A stretch of DNA of 39,057 nucleotides from Streptomyces sp. Ncost-T10-10d. Its GTDB lineage: Bacteria; Actinomycetota; Actinomycetes; Streptomycetales; Streptomycetaceae. Each line of letters begins with the position of its first letter. The stretch's first letter is position 1. Of this stretch, positions 23,100 to 31,427 are shown in pieces. Position numbers and translations under genes: made by a program. The notes below the pieces were generated by a model that worked only from the letters and a program-made list of their open reading frames with translations, had not been told where the DNA came from and made no database searches. Where the stretch lies: positions 1 through 39,057 of the forward strand of contig NZ_FMDF01000222.1 of the NCBI RefSeq assembly GCF_900091955.1, read 5' to 3'.

Positions 23100-23396
23100 T
23101 CAGCCGAGTTCGAGTACCCGGGCGTGCAGTACCTGGCGTTGCTGGAGCGCGGCGCGGACCGCGCGGTGCAGTCCGTCCTCCAGATAGAGGTCGCCCTGCC
23201 ACTTCACGACGTGCGCGAACAGGTCGCCGTAGAACGTCGAGTCCTCGGCGAGGAGGGTCTCCAGGTCCAGATTGCCCTTGGTGGTCACCAGCTGATCGAG
23301 GCGGACCGGGCGCGGCGCGACATCCGCCCACTGCCGGGTGCTTTCCCGGCCGTGGTCGGGATATGGCCGCCCATTTCCGATGCGCTTGAAGATCAC
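23100..23396 (-). CDS. ParB-like-fold small protein
   Basis: This 98-residue, highly conserved actinobacterial protein contains a segment similar to the ParB nuclease fold. RPVRLDQLVTTKGNLDLETLLAEDST is followed by WQGDLYLEDGLHRAVRAALQQRQ, where DGLHR resembles the ParB DGxHR signature. Homologues have sometimes been labelled as an antitoxin, but no toxin gene is next to it and the wider evidence for that is weak. It is divergent from the HerA-like gene and upstream of the LytR_C gene. Function unknown; a nucleotide or DNA role is possible. Confidence 0.8.
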   Translation of the reverse strand: MIFKRIGNGRPYPDHGRESTRQWADVAPRPVRLDQLVTTKGNLDLETLLAEDSTFYGDLFAHVVKWQGDLYLEDGLHRAVRAALQQRQVLHARVLELG

Positions 23397-23499
23397 ACGG
23401 AAAGCCTACCGGGCAAGAGCCTCCGGGCGCAGCCATGGGGTGGGACTGCGATGCTGGCAAGAACGCCACAAAAGCGGGCATTCCGGAATAGGGGCCGTG

Positions 23500-25194
23500 A
23501 TGAGTGACAGCGACAGCACGGGCGAAGACGCGGGTTCGGGCACCGGTGGAGGTTCGGGCACCGACGCGTCGGACACGGGCGTGGCGTCGGGCGGAGGTGC
23601 CGGGGTTCTGCCGCAGCCGGCGCAGGAGATCGCTGCCGGGTACGCCGTCTCCGGAGCCGCCCTCGATCTGGGCGCGTTGCTCTGGGACGGTGTGTGCCTG
23701 CCGGATGCACAGATCCGGATTCCCCTCGGGATGCTCAACCGGCACGGACTGGTTGCGGGCGCCACCGGCACCGGCAAGACCAAGACGCTCCAGCTGATCG
23801 CCGAACAGCTCGCGGCTCATGGTGTCCCGGTCTTCCTCGCCGACATCAAGGGCGATGTCTCGGGCATTGCCGCTCCCGGCGCGCCGGGCGACAAGGTCAC
23901 GGAGCGGGCCGGACAGGTCGGACAGCAGTGGGAGGCGAAGAGCTTCCCGTGCGAGTTCTACGCACTCGGCGGCATCGGGCCCGGCATTCCGCTGCGGGCG
24001 ACGGTCACCAGCTTCGGTCCCGTACTCCTGTCCAAGGTGCTGCAACTCAACCAGACACAGGAGCAGTCGCTCGGCCTGATCTTCCACTACGCCGATGCCA
24101 AGGGCCTGGAGCTGGTCGATCTCAAGGATCTGCGGGCCGTCGTCGCGTTTCTCGTCTCGGACACGGGCAGGGCCGAACTCAAGGAGATCGGCGGGCTGTC
24201 CACGGCGACGGCCGGAGTGATCCTGCGGTCGGTCACCGCCTTCGAGCAGCAGGGTGCGAGCGACTTCTTCGGCGAACCGGAGTTCGGCACGGCCGAGTTC
24301 CTGCGGCAGGCGCCGGACGGGCGCGGGCTGGTCTCCGTACTGGAACTGGTGGCCGTGCAGGACAAGCCGCAGCTCTTCTCGACGTTCCTGATGTGGCTGC
24401 TCGCCGATCTCTTCCACGATCTGCCGGAGGTCGGCGATCTCGACCGGCCGAAGCTCGTCTTCTTCTTCGACGAGGCGCATCTGCTTTTCAACGGGGCCTC
24501 GAAGGCATTCCTGGAGTCGATCACCCAGACGGTTCGGCTGATCCGCTCGAAAGGCGTGGGCATCTTCTTCGTCACGCAGACGCCGCGTGACGTGCCCGGC
24601 GATGTGCTGGCCCAGCTGGGCAATCGGGTGCAGCACGCGCTGCGCGCCTTCACTCCCGACGATGCGAAGGCGCTGCGGTCGACGGTGAGGACGTTTCCGA
24701 ACTCGCCCTACGACCTGGAGGAGTTGCTGACCCGGCTGGGCATCGGCGAGGCCGTGATCACGGTGCTGAGCGAGAAGGGCGCGCCGACCCCGGTCGCCGC
24801 GACCCGGCTGCGGGCGCCGCAGTCGCTGATGGGGCCGTATCCCGCCGCCGAACTGGACGCGGCGGTGAAGGGCTCGTCGCTGTACGGGCGTTACGCGCAG
24901 GCGGTGGACCGGGAATCGGCGTACGAGAAGCTGGGCGCCGAGCAGGAGGCCAGGCAGCGGGCCGAGGCGGAGGCTGCGGACAGGGCGGCGGTGGAGAAGG
25001 CGGTGAGGGGCGGGGAACGGGCCGGGGGCAGGGCGTCCTCGGGCGGGGCCGGGAAGGCGCCCAAGGACGATGCCTCGCTGGTCGAGCAGGTGGTGGCGAG
25101 CGGGATGTTCCGGTCGCTGGCACGGTCCGTCGGGACGCAGCTGGGGCGGGAGATCTCGCGGTCGCTCTTCGGCACGGCCCGCCGCAGGCGGTAG
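23500..25194 (+). CDS. HerA/DUF853-type ATPase (helicase-like)
   Basis: This 564-residue P-loop ATPase has a Gly/Ser/Thr-rich N-terminal 35 residues, Walker A GATGTGKT (Gly87-Thr94) and Walker B FFFDEAH (Asp324, Glu325). A late TQTPRDVPGDVLAQLGNRVQHALRAFTPDD segment is typical of HerA/DUF853 proteins. HerA relatives are hexameric DNA translocases, and some partner nucleases in repair. This family stands alone in most bacteria. A charged Ala/Glu-rich segment (about 465-510) may be a coiled coil. The start is an ATG, with AGGGG five to nine bases upstream. The next gene, a DNA repair protein, converges with it. Confidence 0.88.
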   Translation: MSDSDSTGEDAGSGTGGGSGTDASDTGVASGGGAGVLPQPAQEIAAGYAVSGAALDLGALLWDGVCLPDAQIRIPLGMLNRHGLVAGATGTGKTKTLQLIAEQLAAHGVPVFLADIKGDVSGIAAPGAPGDKVTERAGQVGQQWEAKSFPCEFYALGGIGPGIPLRATVTSFGPVLLSKVLQLNQTQEQSLGLIFHYADAKGLELVDLKDLRAVVAFLVSDTGRAELKEIGGLSTATAGVILRSVTAFEQQGASDFFGEPEFGTAEFLRQAPDGRGLVSVLELVAVQDKPQLFSTFLMWLLADLFHDLPEVGDLDRPKLVFFFDEAHLLFNGASKAFLESITQTVRLIRSKGVGIFFVTQTPRDVPGDVLAQLGNRVQHALRAFTPDDAKALRSTVRTFPNSPYDLEELLTRLGIGEAVITVLSEKGAPTPVAATRLRAPQSLMGPYPAAELDAAVKGSSLYGRYAQAVDRESAYEKLGAEQEARQRAEAEAADRAAVEKAVRGGERAGGRASSGGAGKAPKDDASLVEQVVASGMFRSLARSVGTQLGREISRSLFGTARRRR

Positions 25195-25227
25195 TTCTCG
25201 GCGACGGGCGGCGCTGTTGCTCGTCGG

Positions 25228-25845
25228 CTATGTGGCGGTTGTGCGTTTGGTCGTCCTGGCCGCCTGTTTGGCCTGCTGCTTGAACGCGCGGACCTCGGCG
25301 AGTGATTCCGGGCCGGTGATGTCGGCGACCGACCGGCGCGAACCCGCCTCGCCGTACGACCCGGCCGCCTGCCGCCAGCCCGTCGGCCGGACCCCGAACT
25401 GCTTGCCCAGCAGCGCCAGGAAGATCTGCGCCTTCTGAGTGCCGAACCCCGGCAGGGCGTTCAGCCGTTTCCGCAGCTCGGCCCCGCTGGAAACATCGCT
25501 CCACACCGCGCTCGCGTCGCCCTCGTACTCCGCCACCAGGTACTGGCACAACTGCTGGACCCGCTTGGCCATGGAACCCGGATAGCGGTGCAGAGCCGGT
25601 TTGGCGGTGAAGAGTTCGGCGAAGGCCTCCGGGTCGTAAGCGGCGATCTCATGAGCGTCCAGGTCGTCTCCGCCCATCCGCCCGGCCAGGGTGTACGGGC
25701 CGGAGAAAGCCCATTCCATCGGCACCTGCTGGTCCAGCAGCATGCCGACCAGAGCGGCGAGCGGGCTGCGTGCGAGGAGCTCGTCCGCCTCCGGCTGCTG
25801 GGCGATCCGCAGGGTGATGTCCTGGTCCTTGTTGCTCTTGGCCAT
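25228..25845 (-). CDS. HhH-GPD-type base excision repair protein
   Basis: This 205-residue protein fits the helix-hairpin-helix/GPD DNA glycosylase superfamily: an N-terminal helix set (ALVGMLLDQQVPMEWAFSGP), a long helical middle, and the hairpin LNALPGFGTQKAQIFLALLG, where the Gly and Lys are conserved. It lacks the iron-sulphur cysteines of endonuclease III, as in the small actinobacterial branch. It may remove damaged bases; the substrate is unknown. The C-terminal tail is Lys/Thr rich. A GAAGG is only one base before the ATG at 25845, and an ATG at 25857 is an alternative. It is divergent from the eCIS-core gene. Confidence 0.85.
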   Translation of the reverse strand: MAKSNKDQDITLRIAQQPEADELLARSPLAALVGMLLDQQVPMEWAFSGPYTLAGRMGGDDLDAHEIAAYDPEAFAELFTAKPALHRYPGSMAKRVQQLCQYLVAEYEGDASAVWSDVSSGAELRKRLNALPGFGTQKAQIFLALLGKQFGVRPTGWRQAAGSYGEAGSRRSVADITGPESLAEVRAFKQQAKQAARTTKRTTAT

Positions 25846-26093
25846 ACCTTCGATCATCCCGACGGCGGCGCGGCCCGGCCACCTCACGGCCCGTCGATGC
25901 AGCCATTTGCCGCCGCTGCGCGGCCGACGCGCTTCGCGGGACCGTACGAACGGACCGGATGCCCGAAGGGGCAGCGTCGACTGCCCCTGACCGGCGGGGT
26001 CCGGGCTGGACGAGGCAGTGACCCGTCGTGAAGGTGGAGTGGTGGGGCCATCACGACGCGCCTTCGACCGGGGCGCGGTCAGGGGAGATGACG

Positions 26094-26909
26094 ATGCACG
26101 CACAGGAATGGGACCAGGAACACGACCACGAGCGGGATCACGGGCACGGGCAGGAGCACGACGAAGCCCTGCACGCGTCCGGGGCGACCGAGGGCCGGGA
26201 GGCGGCGGACACCCCGCATCTCTACCGTGCGGCGGTCGCCGGGCGGGCCGATGTGGTCGGGGCCGGCGGCATGAGCGTGCTCCAACGGGCGGTCGGCAAC
26301 AGTGCCGTGGGGTCGATGCTCCAGAGGCGGGAGGAAGAAGAGCGCTCCCCCGTGCACGACGTGGTCTCGTCCGGCGGCGGACAGCCCCTGGACACCGATA
26401 CCCGAACCGATCTGGAGGGGCGGATGGGCGCGGACTTCTCCGACGTACGCATCCACACCGGTTCCGCCGCGCACGAGTCCGCGAAGGGCGTGGGCGCCCA
26501 TGCGTACACGGTCGGCAACAACGTGGTCTTCCAGCGGGACGCGTACGATCCGTCCTCGCCGCAGGGCCGCACCACGCTGGCCCATGAGCTCACCCATGTG
26601 ATCCAGCAGCGCAACGGCCCGGTGGAGGGTACGGAGGCGCCGGGCGGTATCCGGGTGAGCGATCCGTCCGACCGCTTCGAGCGGGAGGCCGTCGCGAACG
26701 CCGACCGGGTGCTGTCCGACCCGGCCCCGGCCCCGGTTTCGACGGCTGCGACAGGGGCGGCCGGTCATGACTCGTCCCCCGTCGCGACGCCTGCTGTGCA
26801 AAGGGCGGCGACGGAGGACGAGGACGAGCAACCCGCCGATGTGCAGGGCTCCTTCGTCCAACGGGCGGAGGAAGGGGCCGAGGAGGAGGAAGAGGCTCCG
26901 CCTGCTTGA
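26094..26909 (+). CDS. eCIS core (DUF4157) domain protein
   Basis: This 271-residue protein has a His/Glu-rich N-terminus (about 1-30), then the DUF4157/eCIS-core domain at about 60-180. SVLQRAVGNSAVG, LEGRMGADFSDVRIHTG, AYTVGNNVVFQ and the HELTHVIQQ zinc-protease-like motif (His164, Glu165, His168) are all present. The C-terminus is low complexity and ends in a strongly acidic stretch (EEGAEEEEEAPPA). DUF4157 is the most widespread gene of contractile injection systems and is thought to act on or carry cargo. AGGGGAG at 26081-26087 is six bases before this ATG; an ATG at 26088 abuts it. This is the first gene of the eCIS-like region. Confidence 0.9.
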   Translation: MHAQEWDQEHDHERDHGHGQEHDEALHASGATEGREAADTPHLYRAAVAGRADVVGAGGMSVLQRAVGNSAVGSMLQRREEEERSPVHDVVSSGGGQPLDTDTRTDLEGRMGADFSDVRIHTGSAAHESAKGVGAHAYTVGNNVVFQRDAYDPSSPQGRTTLAHELTHVIQQRNGPVEGTEAPGGIRVSDPSDRFEREAVANADRVLSDPAPAPVSTAATGAAGHDSSPVATPAVQRAATEDEDEQPADVQGSFVQRAEEGAEEEEEAPPA

Positions 26910-26943
26910 CGGGCCCGTGGACCGGCCGGCCCGATCCGCGCTG

Positions 26944-28278
26944 TCAGCCCGCGGTGTCCGTCCGCATCGTGCCGCCGAGGAACAGCGATTCGGCACACCG
27001 CGAAGGCGTCGGCGCGTTCACCGGCTTGCCCACCTTGTGGCAGTCGACGGTCATCGTGACCTTGCCGCCCGCGGGCACCAGGATCGGCGTGACGAAGTGA
27101 TAGTCGGAGTCCCGGAAGTTCTCCAGTGCCAGCCGGAGCACGGGCGTGTTCCGGCCGGAGGAGACGACGAGCGTTCCCGCGTCGCCCTGCGGGTTCTGGA
27201 CCACGATGTCCGTCAGCTGGAATGTGTGCCCGCTGGGCACCTGAAGGGCCGTCGAGGTGTTCGACCCGCCGCCCACCGAGTCCCTGACCTGCACCTGCGC
27301 ACTGGTCGGGGCCGCGGCGGCCGCGCCGTCGGATGCGCCGTCGGATGCGCCGGGACTCGGTGAGGGGCTGGGCTTCGGCGAGCCCCCGTTCGCACCGGAG
27401 GAGTCGCCACCGCCCGATCCCGTTCCGGCCGTCGAGCCGTTGTCGGGGGCCTTGCTCTTGTCGGCCGCGGCGGCGGAACGGACCGCGTCCGGGGTGATCG
27501 CCTCCCGGGCCGCCGACTTCACGGCCGGCCGCAGCAGTGCGTACCAGAGCCCGACCAGCGCGATCAGCAGGACAGCCGCAGCGATGAGCGCCCGGGGAAG
27601 CCAGCGCGGCAGGATCGGCTCCTGCTGGTACGAGCCGTCCAGGACCACCGGGGCGACCGGGTCCTGGCCCTCCGCCACCACCGGCGTGGCGACCACCTGG
27701 AAGGGGTGCGTGACCGGCGTACCGCGCCACACGCGCTTGGCCGGCCGGATCCGCAGCTTCCCGAACTCCGCCCGGCCGGGCGCGATCTGCAGGGTGTCCG
27801 CCGCGAACGTGACCCGGGCCCGCTCCGTACCGGACTGGGCCCCCAGCCGTACGGTCGTCGGGGTGTTTCCCCGGTTGTCGACGGCGAGTTGGTGCCTGCC
27901 GCGCCAGGCGCCGTGCGAGCTGCGCGGTACCAGCTCCGCGGTCGTCTCGGTGAAGGGGAGTACGGTCACCCGCCCTTCCGGCACCACCGTGTCGCCCTGC
28001 TCGCTGGTGGGCACCACCCGGATCCCGAAAGGCGTTTCCCCCGCGAGTACGGTCGAGTCGCGGGGCGGGCGCAGTACGAGGGAGACCGTCTGCGAGTCGC
28101 CCGGATACAGGGACAGGGTCGCCGGCTCCACCGTCGACCAGGCGGCACACGCACCGACCACCTCGAAGCGGTATTCCTCGACGGTGCTGCCGGAGTTGAG
28201 GATCCGCAGAGGGAGGGCCGTCTCCTCGCCCGGTGCGGCAGTGACGGACGAATCGTCGAGGCTTGCCGTGAGACTCAT
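26944..28278 (-). CDS. Membrane-anchored Ig-like protein ('hydrolytic protein' type)
   Basis: The 444-residue protein has three parts. Residues 1-210 form two Ig-like beta-sandwich domains (LTASLDDSSVTAAPGEETALPLRI, TVLPFTETTAELVPRSS...). A transmembrane helix follows at about 229-249. Then come a Pro/Ser/Gly linker and a C-terminal beta domain with one Cys pair (VDCHKVGKPVNAPTPSRCAE). With no signal peptide, the N-part is probably cytosolic and the C-part outside. Proteins of this shape are annotated 'hydrolytic protein' in Streptomyces eCIS loci, though no hydrolase motif is visible. TACGGT ends seven bases before the ATG, suggesting a leaderless mRNA. It converges with the eCIS-core gene and diverges from the LuxR gene. 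Confidence 0.8.
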   Translation of the reverse strand: MSLTASLDDSSVTAAPGEETALPLRILNSGSTVEEYRFEVVGACAAWSTVEPATLSLYPGDSQTVSLVLRPPRDSTVLAGETPFGIRVVPTSEQGDTVVPEGRVTVLPFTETTAELVPRSSHGAWRGRHQLAVDNRGNTPTTVRLGAQSGTERARVTFAADTLQIAPGRAEFGKLRIRPAKRVWRGTPVTHPFQVVATPVVAEGQDPVAPVVLDGSYQQEPILPRWLPRALIAAAVLLIALVGLWYALLRPAVKSAAREAITPDAVRSAAAADKSKAPDNGSTAGTGSGGGDSSGANGGSPKPSPSPSPGASDGASDGAAAAAPTSAQVQVRDSVGGGSNTSTALQVPSGHTFQLTDIVVQNPQGDAGTLVVSSGRNTPVLRLALENFRDSDYHFVTPILVPAGGKVTMTVDCHKVGKPVNAPTPSRCAESLFLGGTMRTDTAG

Positions 28279-28355
28279 AGGGCGCACCGTAGGGTCGGCG
28301 CCGAATGCCGACATCGGCCGTGAAGGAACACTTCCGGGCAGATTCTGTGCCCGGA

Positions 28356-28385
28356 TCGACTTTTCTGTTTCCCCGTAGGTATACG
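28356..28385 (+). promoter_or_regulatory. Candidate promoter for the LuxR-type regulator
   Basis: TCGACT (28356-28361), 18 bases and TATACG (28380-28385) form a plausible vegetative promoter about 105 bases upstream of the regulator's ATG. Confidence 0.4.
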
Positions 28386-28489
28386 CGGGAATCGTCTGAC
28401 CGCCTCAAGACGAGTGAGGCACACGTAAGCAGCCGTGATGGTTGTGTTAGGTGTGATGCCAGCGGCTGCCGCTCAGGGGGAGCTTTGCC

Positions 28490-29116
28490 ATGGAGCGCAT
28501 CACTGTCGCATTACGGGCCCAGGATCCGATCTCGCAGGCGGGCGTGGCCAGTCAGTTACGAGCCCGGCCCGAGGTCAGCGTGACGGAGTGGGGAGAGGCA
28601 GACGCCTCACCTCGGATCGTGGTCGTCGTCGTGGACGCAGTCGACGAGGAGGTGCTGACGATGCTGCGTCACATTCAACGCACCAGCACCTCACGCACCG
28701 TCCTCGTCACCACGGACATCGACGAGCAGAAGTTGGTGAGCGCCGCGGAGTGCGGCGTCGCCGGTGTGGTCAGGCGCTCCGAGGCGACCCCGGAGCATCT
28801 GGTGCAGGTCATCAGGACGGTGGCGCGGGGCGAGGGTCATCTGCCTTCCGACCTGCTGGGAAGGCTGCTCGAGGAGGTGGGTCGCCTCCAGGGACAGGTG
28901 CTCGGTCCGCGCGGCCTGCACTTCACCGGTCTCGCGGCGCGGGAAGTGGATGTGCTGCGCCTGGTCGCGGAGGGGTACGACACCGCGGACATCGCGACGA
29001 AGCTGGCCTATTCCGAGCGCACGATCAAGAACGTGCTGCATTCGGTGATGACCAGGCTGCAACTGCGAAACCGGTCGCACGCGGTGGCGTACGCGATGCG
29101 GCAGGGGCTGATCTGA
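28490..29116 (+). CDS. LuxR-family regulator with atypical receiver-like domain
   Basis: This 208-residue protein has a receiver-like N-terminus (about 1-120) and a NarL/LuxR helix-turn-helix at about 143-205 (LAAREVDVLRLVAEGYDTADIATKLAYSERTIKNVLHSVMTRL). The position where receivers carry the phospho-acceptor motif reads VVVVVDAVDEEVL instead of the usual MDVRMPxxDG, and the acidic pair near the N-terminus is missing. It is therefore probably not controlled by phosphorylation. The ATG has AGGGGGAG about seven bases upstream. It lies between the two arms of the eCIS-like region and is the best candidate for its controller. A perfect 16-bp palindrome follows its stop. Confidence 0.88.
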   Translation: MERITVALRAQDPISQAGVASQLRARPEVSVTEWGEADASPRIVVVVVDAVDEEVLTMLRHIQRTSTSRTVLVTTDIDEQKLVSAAECGVAGVVRRSEATPEHLVQVIRTVARGEGHLPSDLLGRLLEEVGRLQGQVLGPRGLHFTGLAAREVDVLRLVAEGYDTADIATKLAYSERTIKNVLHSVMTRLQLRNRSHAVAYAMRQGLI

Positions 29117-29117
29117 G

Positions 29118-29158
29118 CCGTCCGTACGGACGGAGCTGTTCGTACGGATGTGTACGAC
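29118..29158 (+). promoter_or_regulatory. 16-bp palindrome and repeated CGTACGGA boxes
   Basis: CCGTCCGTACGGACGG (29118-29133) is a perfect palindrome without loop. CGTACGGA recurs at 29141-29148 and a related TGTACGAC at 29151-29158. A loop-free palindrome suits a protein operator better than a terminator, possibly for the LuxR protein controlling the operon that starts at 29315. Confidence 0.55.
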
Positions 29159-29194
29159 ACCTGCGACAGATCCCGCAGTTCGGTGGATCCCTCA

Positions 29195-29212
29195 GCTGCC
29201 CGAAAGGGCAGC
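29195..29212 (+). terminator. Hairpin with GAAA tetraloop between LuxR and VWA genes
   Basis: GCTGCCC-GAAA-GGGCAGC is a 7-bp perfect stem. No U-tract follows. It may end the LuxR transcript or lie in the leader of the VWA gene. Confidence 0.45.
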
Positions 29213-29314
29213 GGGGGCTTCCCGAGGATGTGACTCCTGTACCGCTGTGGGCCGGCTGCGCTTACGGGACCGTGGCGTCCGGTATGCCGATCGGCCGAGG
29301 GTGGGGAGACTTCC

Positions 29315-31399
29315 GTGCGCTGGTTCCAGCCGCTTCGGCGGGTGCCGCGGTCGCGGCGGGACGGATCGACCCGGACCAGGCCGTCCGCTTCGCGCCGCAC
29401 CCTCACCGCGCTCCGGGTCCCGGCCCTTGCGCTGCTTCTCGTGGCCACCGGTATCGCCCCCGGTTCGGCCGTCACGTCCGGGGCGCCGTCGGTGGCGGAG
29501 CCCGAACCCTGGGTCACTCCCGCCGAGTTCACCGACGCGGTCGACCCGGGCGGCTCCACGGGCGTGGACAAGCAGGTGCGTACGCCGGCGATTCCGCCGA
29601 GGCCCGATGTGATCCTGCTGGTGGACGGCACGGGCAGCATGGAGCTCCCCATCAAGCGGGTGAGGGAGCGGATCCCCGAGATCACGAAGGCGATCCGCGA
29701 TGAGCAGGCGGATTCGCGCTTCGCCGTGGCCACCTTCGGCGACCAGCAGGTGGACCCCGACGCCGGCTTCAAGGTGCTGCAAGGACTGACCTACGACCTG
29801 GGCGAGGTGCAGACGGGCGTCGACCAGCTCAAGGCCGACATGGGCAGCTACAGCATCGGCCCGCCCGAGGACTGGATCTACGCCCTGTGGAAGCTGGCCA
29901 ACGGTGGTGACGGAAAGACCGTGTTCCGTCCCGACTCCAGCCCCGTCGTCGTGCTGGTCGGTGATGCGTCGAGCCACGACCCCAGCAACGGCCGGTCGTT
30001 CAGCGACGCCGAGTTCGCCCTTCAGGACGCGGGGGTGCGGCTGATCGCGGTCGGTCTGACCAGTGACAAGGGCGACGGCCTCAACGGCAACGGTCAGATA
30101 CCCGAGTACCCCAATGACAAGGAGCACGATCCGGACCAGGCCCTGCGACTGGCGACCGCCACCAATGGCCGGATGATCGAAGGCATCGAGGGCAATGACG
30201 TCGTGGACGCCATCATCGAGGGGTTCCGCAACCTCCCCACCAATGTGAGTTACCGCCTGGACAACTGCGATCCGCATCTGTCCGTCACCCTCGACCCACC
30301 CACTCAGCAGCTCACCAGCGGGGACACCGCGCACTTCGCGGAGAACATCGACGTCTCAGCGGGCGCGCCCCAGGGCACCCGGCTGAGCTGCACCGTCCAG
30401 TTCCTGATGGGCACCCAGGCCCCGGGTACGGACACGATCGGGCCGGCCGCGGCGGCCGATCCCGACTTCCAGGAACAGATCAACATCGATGTGAACGACA
30501 TCGACGCGCCCGTCGTCACCGTGGACGATCTGACCGTCCGGGCCAAGGACAAGAAGGGCGCGCGCGTGACGTACGACGCGACCGCCCGGGACGCCACCGA
30601 CGGCATGCTTCCGGTGACCTGCGTCCCGCCCTCCGGCTCGCTTTTCCCGGTCGGCAGCACCACGGTGACCTGCACGGCCACCGACTCGTCGGGCAATACG
30701 GGGACGGACACGGCACAGATCGAGGTTCTGGAGGCCCCCGTCCCGCCCTCGGCGGATGTGGCGATGAAGGTCGACGTCAGCCCGGACCGTACGTACACCG
30801 GCCGCCCCGCCCGTGCGCGATTCACCATCACCAACGCCGGTCCGGACCCGGCGACCGGCGTGGTCATCGGCTCCACCTGGCCGAAACCGTCCAAGGGGAA
30901 GGACCGCAGCCTGCCCGCCCTGACCCGCTGCACGGCGGCGAAACCGTGCACCATCCCGGCCGGCGGCCGCATCGAGGTGACCCAGACCGCGACGTACCGC
31001 GCGGCGATCACCGGGGACGTACGGGCCACCGTGCGTGGCACGCTGCCCGACCGCCGGAAGGCCAACAACCAGGACACCGACCGGCTGCGCGTCCTGAAGC
31101 CCTCGCTGACCGTCACGCCGCAGGTCGTCAAGCCGGGGCAAGTGGTGCTGGCGCGGGGCAAGGACTATCCGCCGGGGCAGACCGTACGTTTCACGTGGAA
31201 CATCGGGATCACTGCCGAGATGTCCGGTGTGACCGTGAGCCGCGACGGCACCTTCGAGGTCCAGATCCCGGTCCTGCGCAAGGACAAGCTCGGCCCTCGC
31301 GAGCTCCGGGTGGACACCCGCGACATCGATCGGCTGCGGAAGCCGGTCCTGGTGGTTCAACGCAACCTGCAGCCACCTGACTTCGCGGGCCGCGCGTGA
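29315..31399 (+). CDS. Secreted VWA-domain protein with HYR and further Ig-like domains
   Basis: The 694-residue protein has a long basic N-terminus with twin arginines (SRRTLTALR, residues 26-34), a hydrophobic core (35-46) and a GSA site near 52, so it is exported by Tat or Sec. A VWA domain follows at about 97-305, with the MIDAS-like DGTGS (Asp104-Ser108), where the usual DxSxS has Thr at the middle position. An HYR domain (about 400-480, TCVPPSGSLFPVGSTTVTC) and two Ig-like C-terminal domains complete it, with no anchor. VWA-MIDAS and HYR domains mediate adhesion. The GTG start has GGGGAG about six bases upstream. The DUF4255 gene follows after 28 bases. Confidence 0.88.
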   Translation: MRWFQPLRRVPRSRRDGSTRTRPSASRRTLTALRVPALALLLVATGIAPGSAVTSGAPSVAEPEPWVTPAEFTDAVDPGGSTGVDKQVRTPAIPPRPDVILLVDGTGSMELPIKRVRERIPEITKAIRDEQADSRFAVATFGDQQVDPDAGFKVLQGLTYDLGEVQTGVDQLKADMGSYSIGPPEDWIYALWKLANGGDGKTVFRPDSSPVVVLVGDASSHDPSNGRSFSDAEFALQDAGVRLIAVGLTSDKGDGLNGNGQIPEYPNDKEHDPDQALRLATATNGRMIEGIEGNDVVDAIIEGFRNLPTNVSYRLDNCDPHLSVTLDPPTQQLTSGDTAHFAENIDVSAGAPQGTRLSCTVQFLMGTQAPGTDTIGPAAAADPDFQEQINIDVNDIDAPVVTVDDLTVRAKDKKGARVTYDATARDATDGMLPVTCVPPSGSLFPVGSTTVTCTATDSSGNTGTDTAQIEVLEAPVPPSADVAMKVDVSPDRTYTGRPARARFTITNAGPDPATGVVIGSTWPKPSKGKDRSLPALTRCTAAKPCTIPAGGRIEVTQTATYRAAITGDVRATVRGTLPDRRKANNQDTDRLRVLKPSLTVTPQVVKPGQVVLARGKDYPPGQTVRFTWNIGITAEMSGVTVSRDGTFEVQIPVLRKDKLGPRELRVDTRDIDRLRKPVLVVQRNLQPPDFAGRA

Positions 31400-31427
31400 G
31401 CGCCGACGACCGTACGGGAGTGATCGG

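Noticed and set aside
23100..23396. Calling the ParB-like protein an antitoxin
   Set aside because: No toxin gene is adjacent and the DGLHR motif fits a ParB-like fold better.
25967..25988. AGGGGCAG/CTGCCCCT inverted repeat as a terminator
   Set aside because: It lies between divergent genes, so neither transcript ends there; it may be regulatory but evidence is thin.
26028..26093. Longer N-terminus of the eCIS-core protein from a GTG at 26028
   Set aside because: No ribosome binding site there, whereas AGGGGAG is properly spaced from the ATG at 26094.
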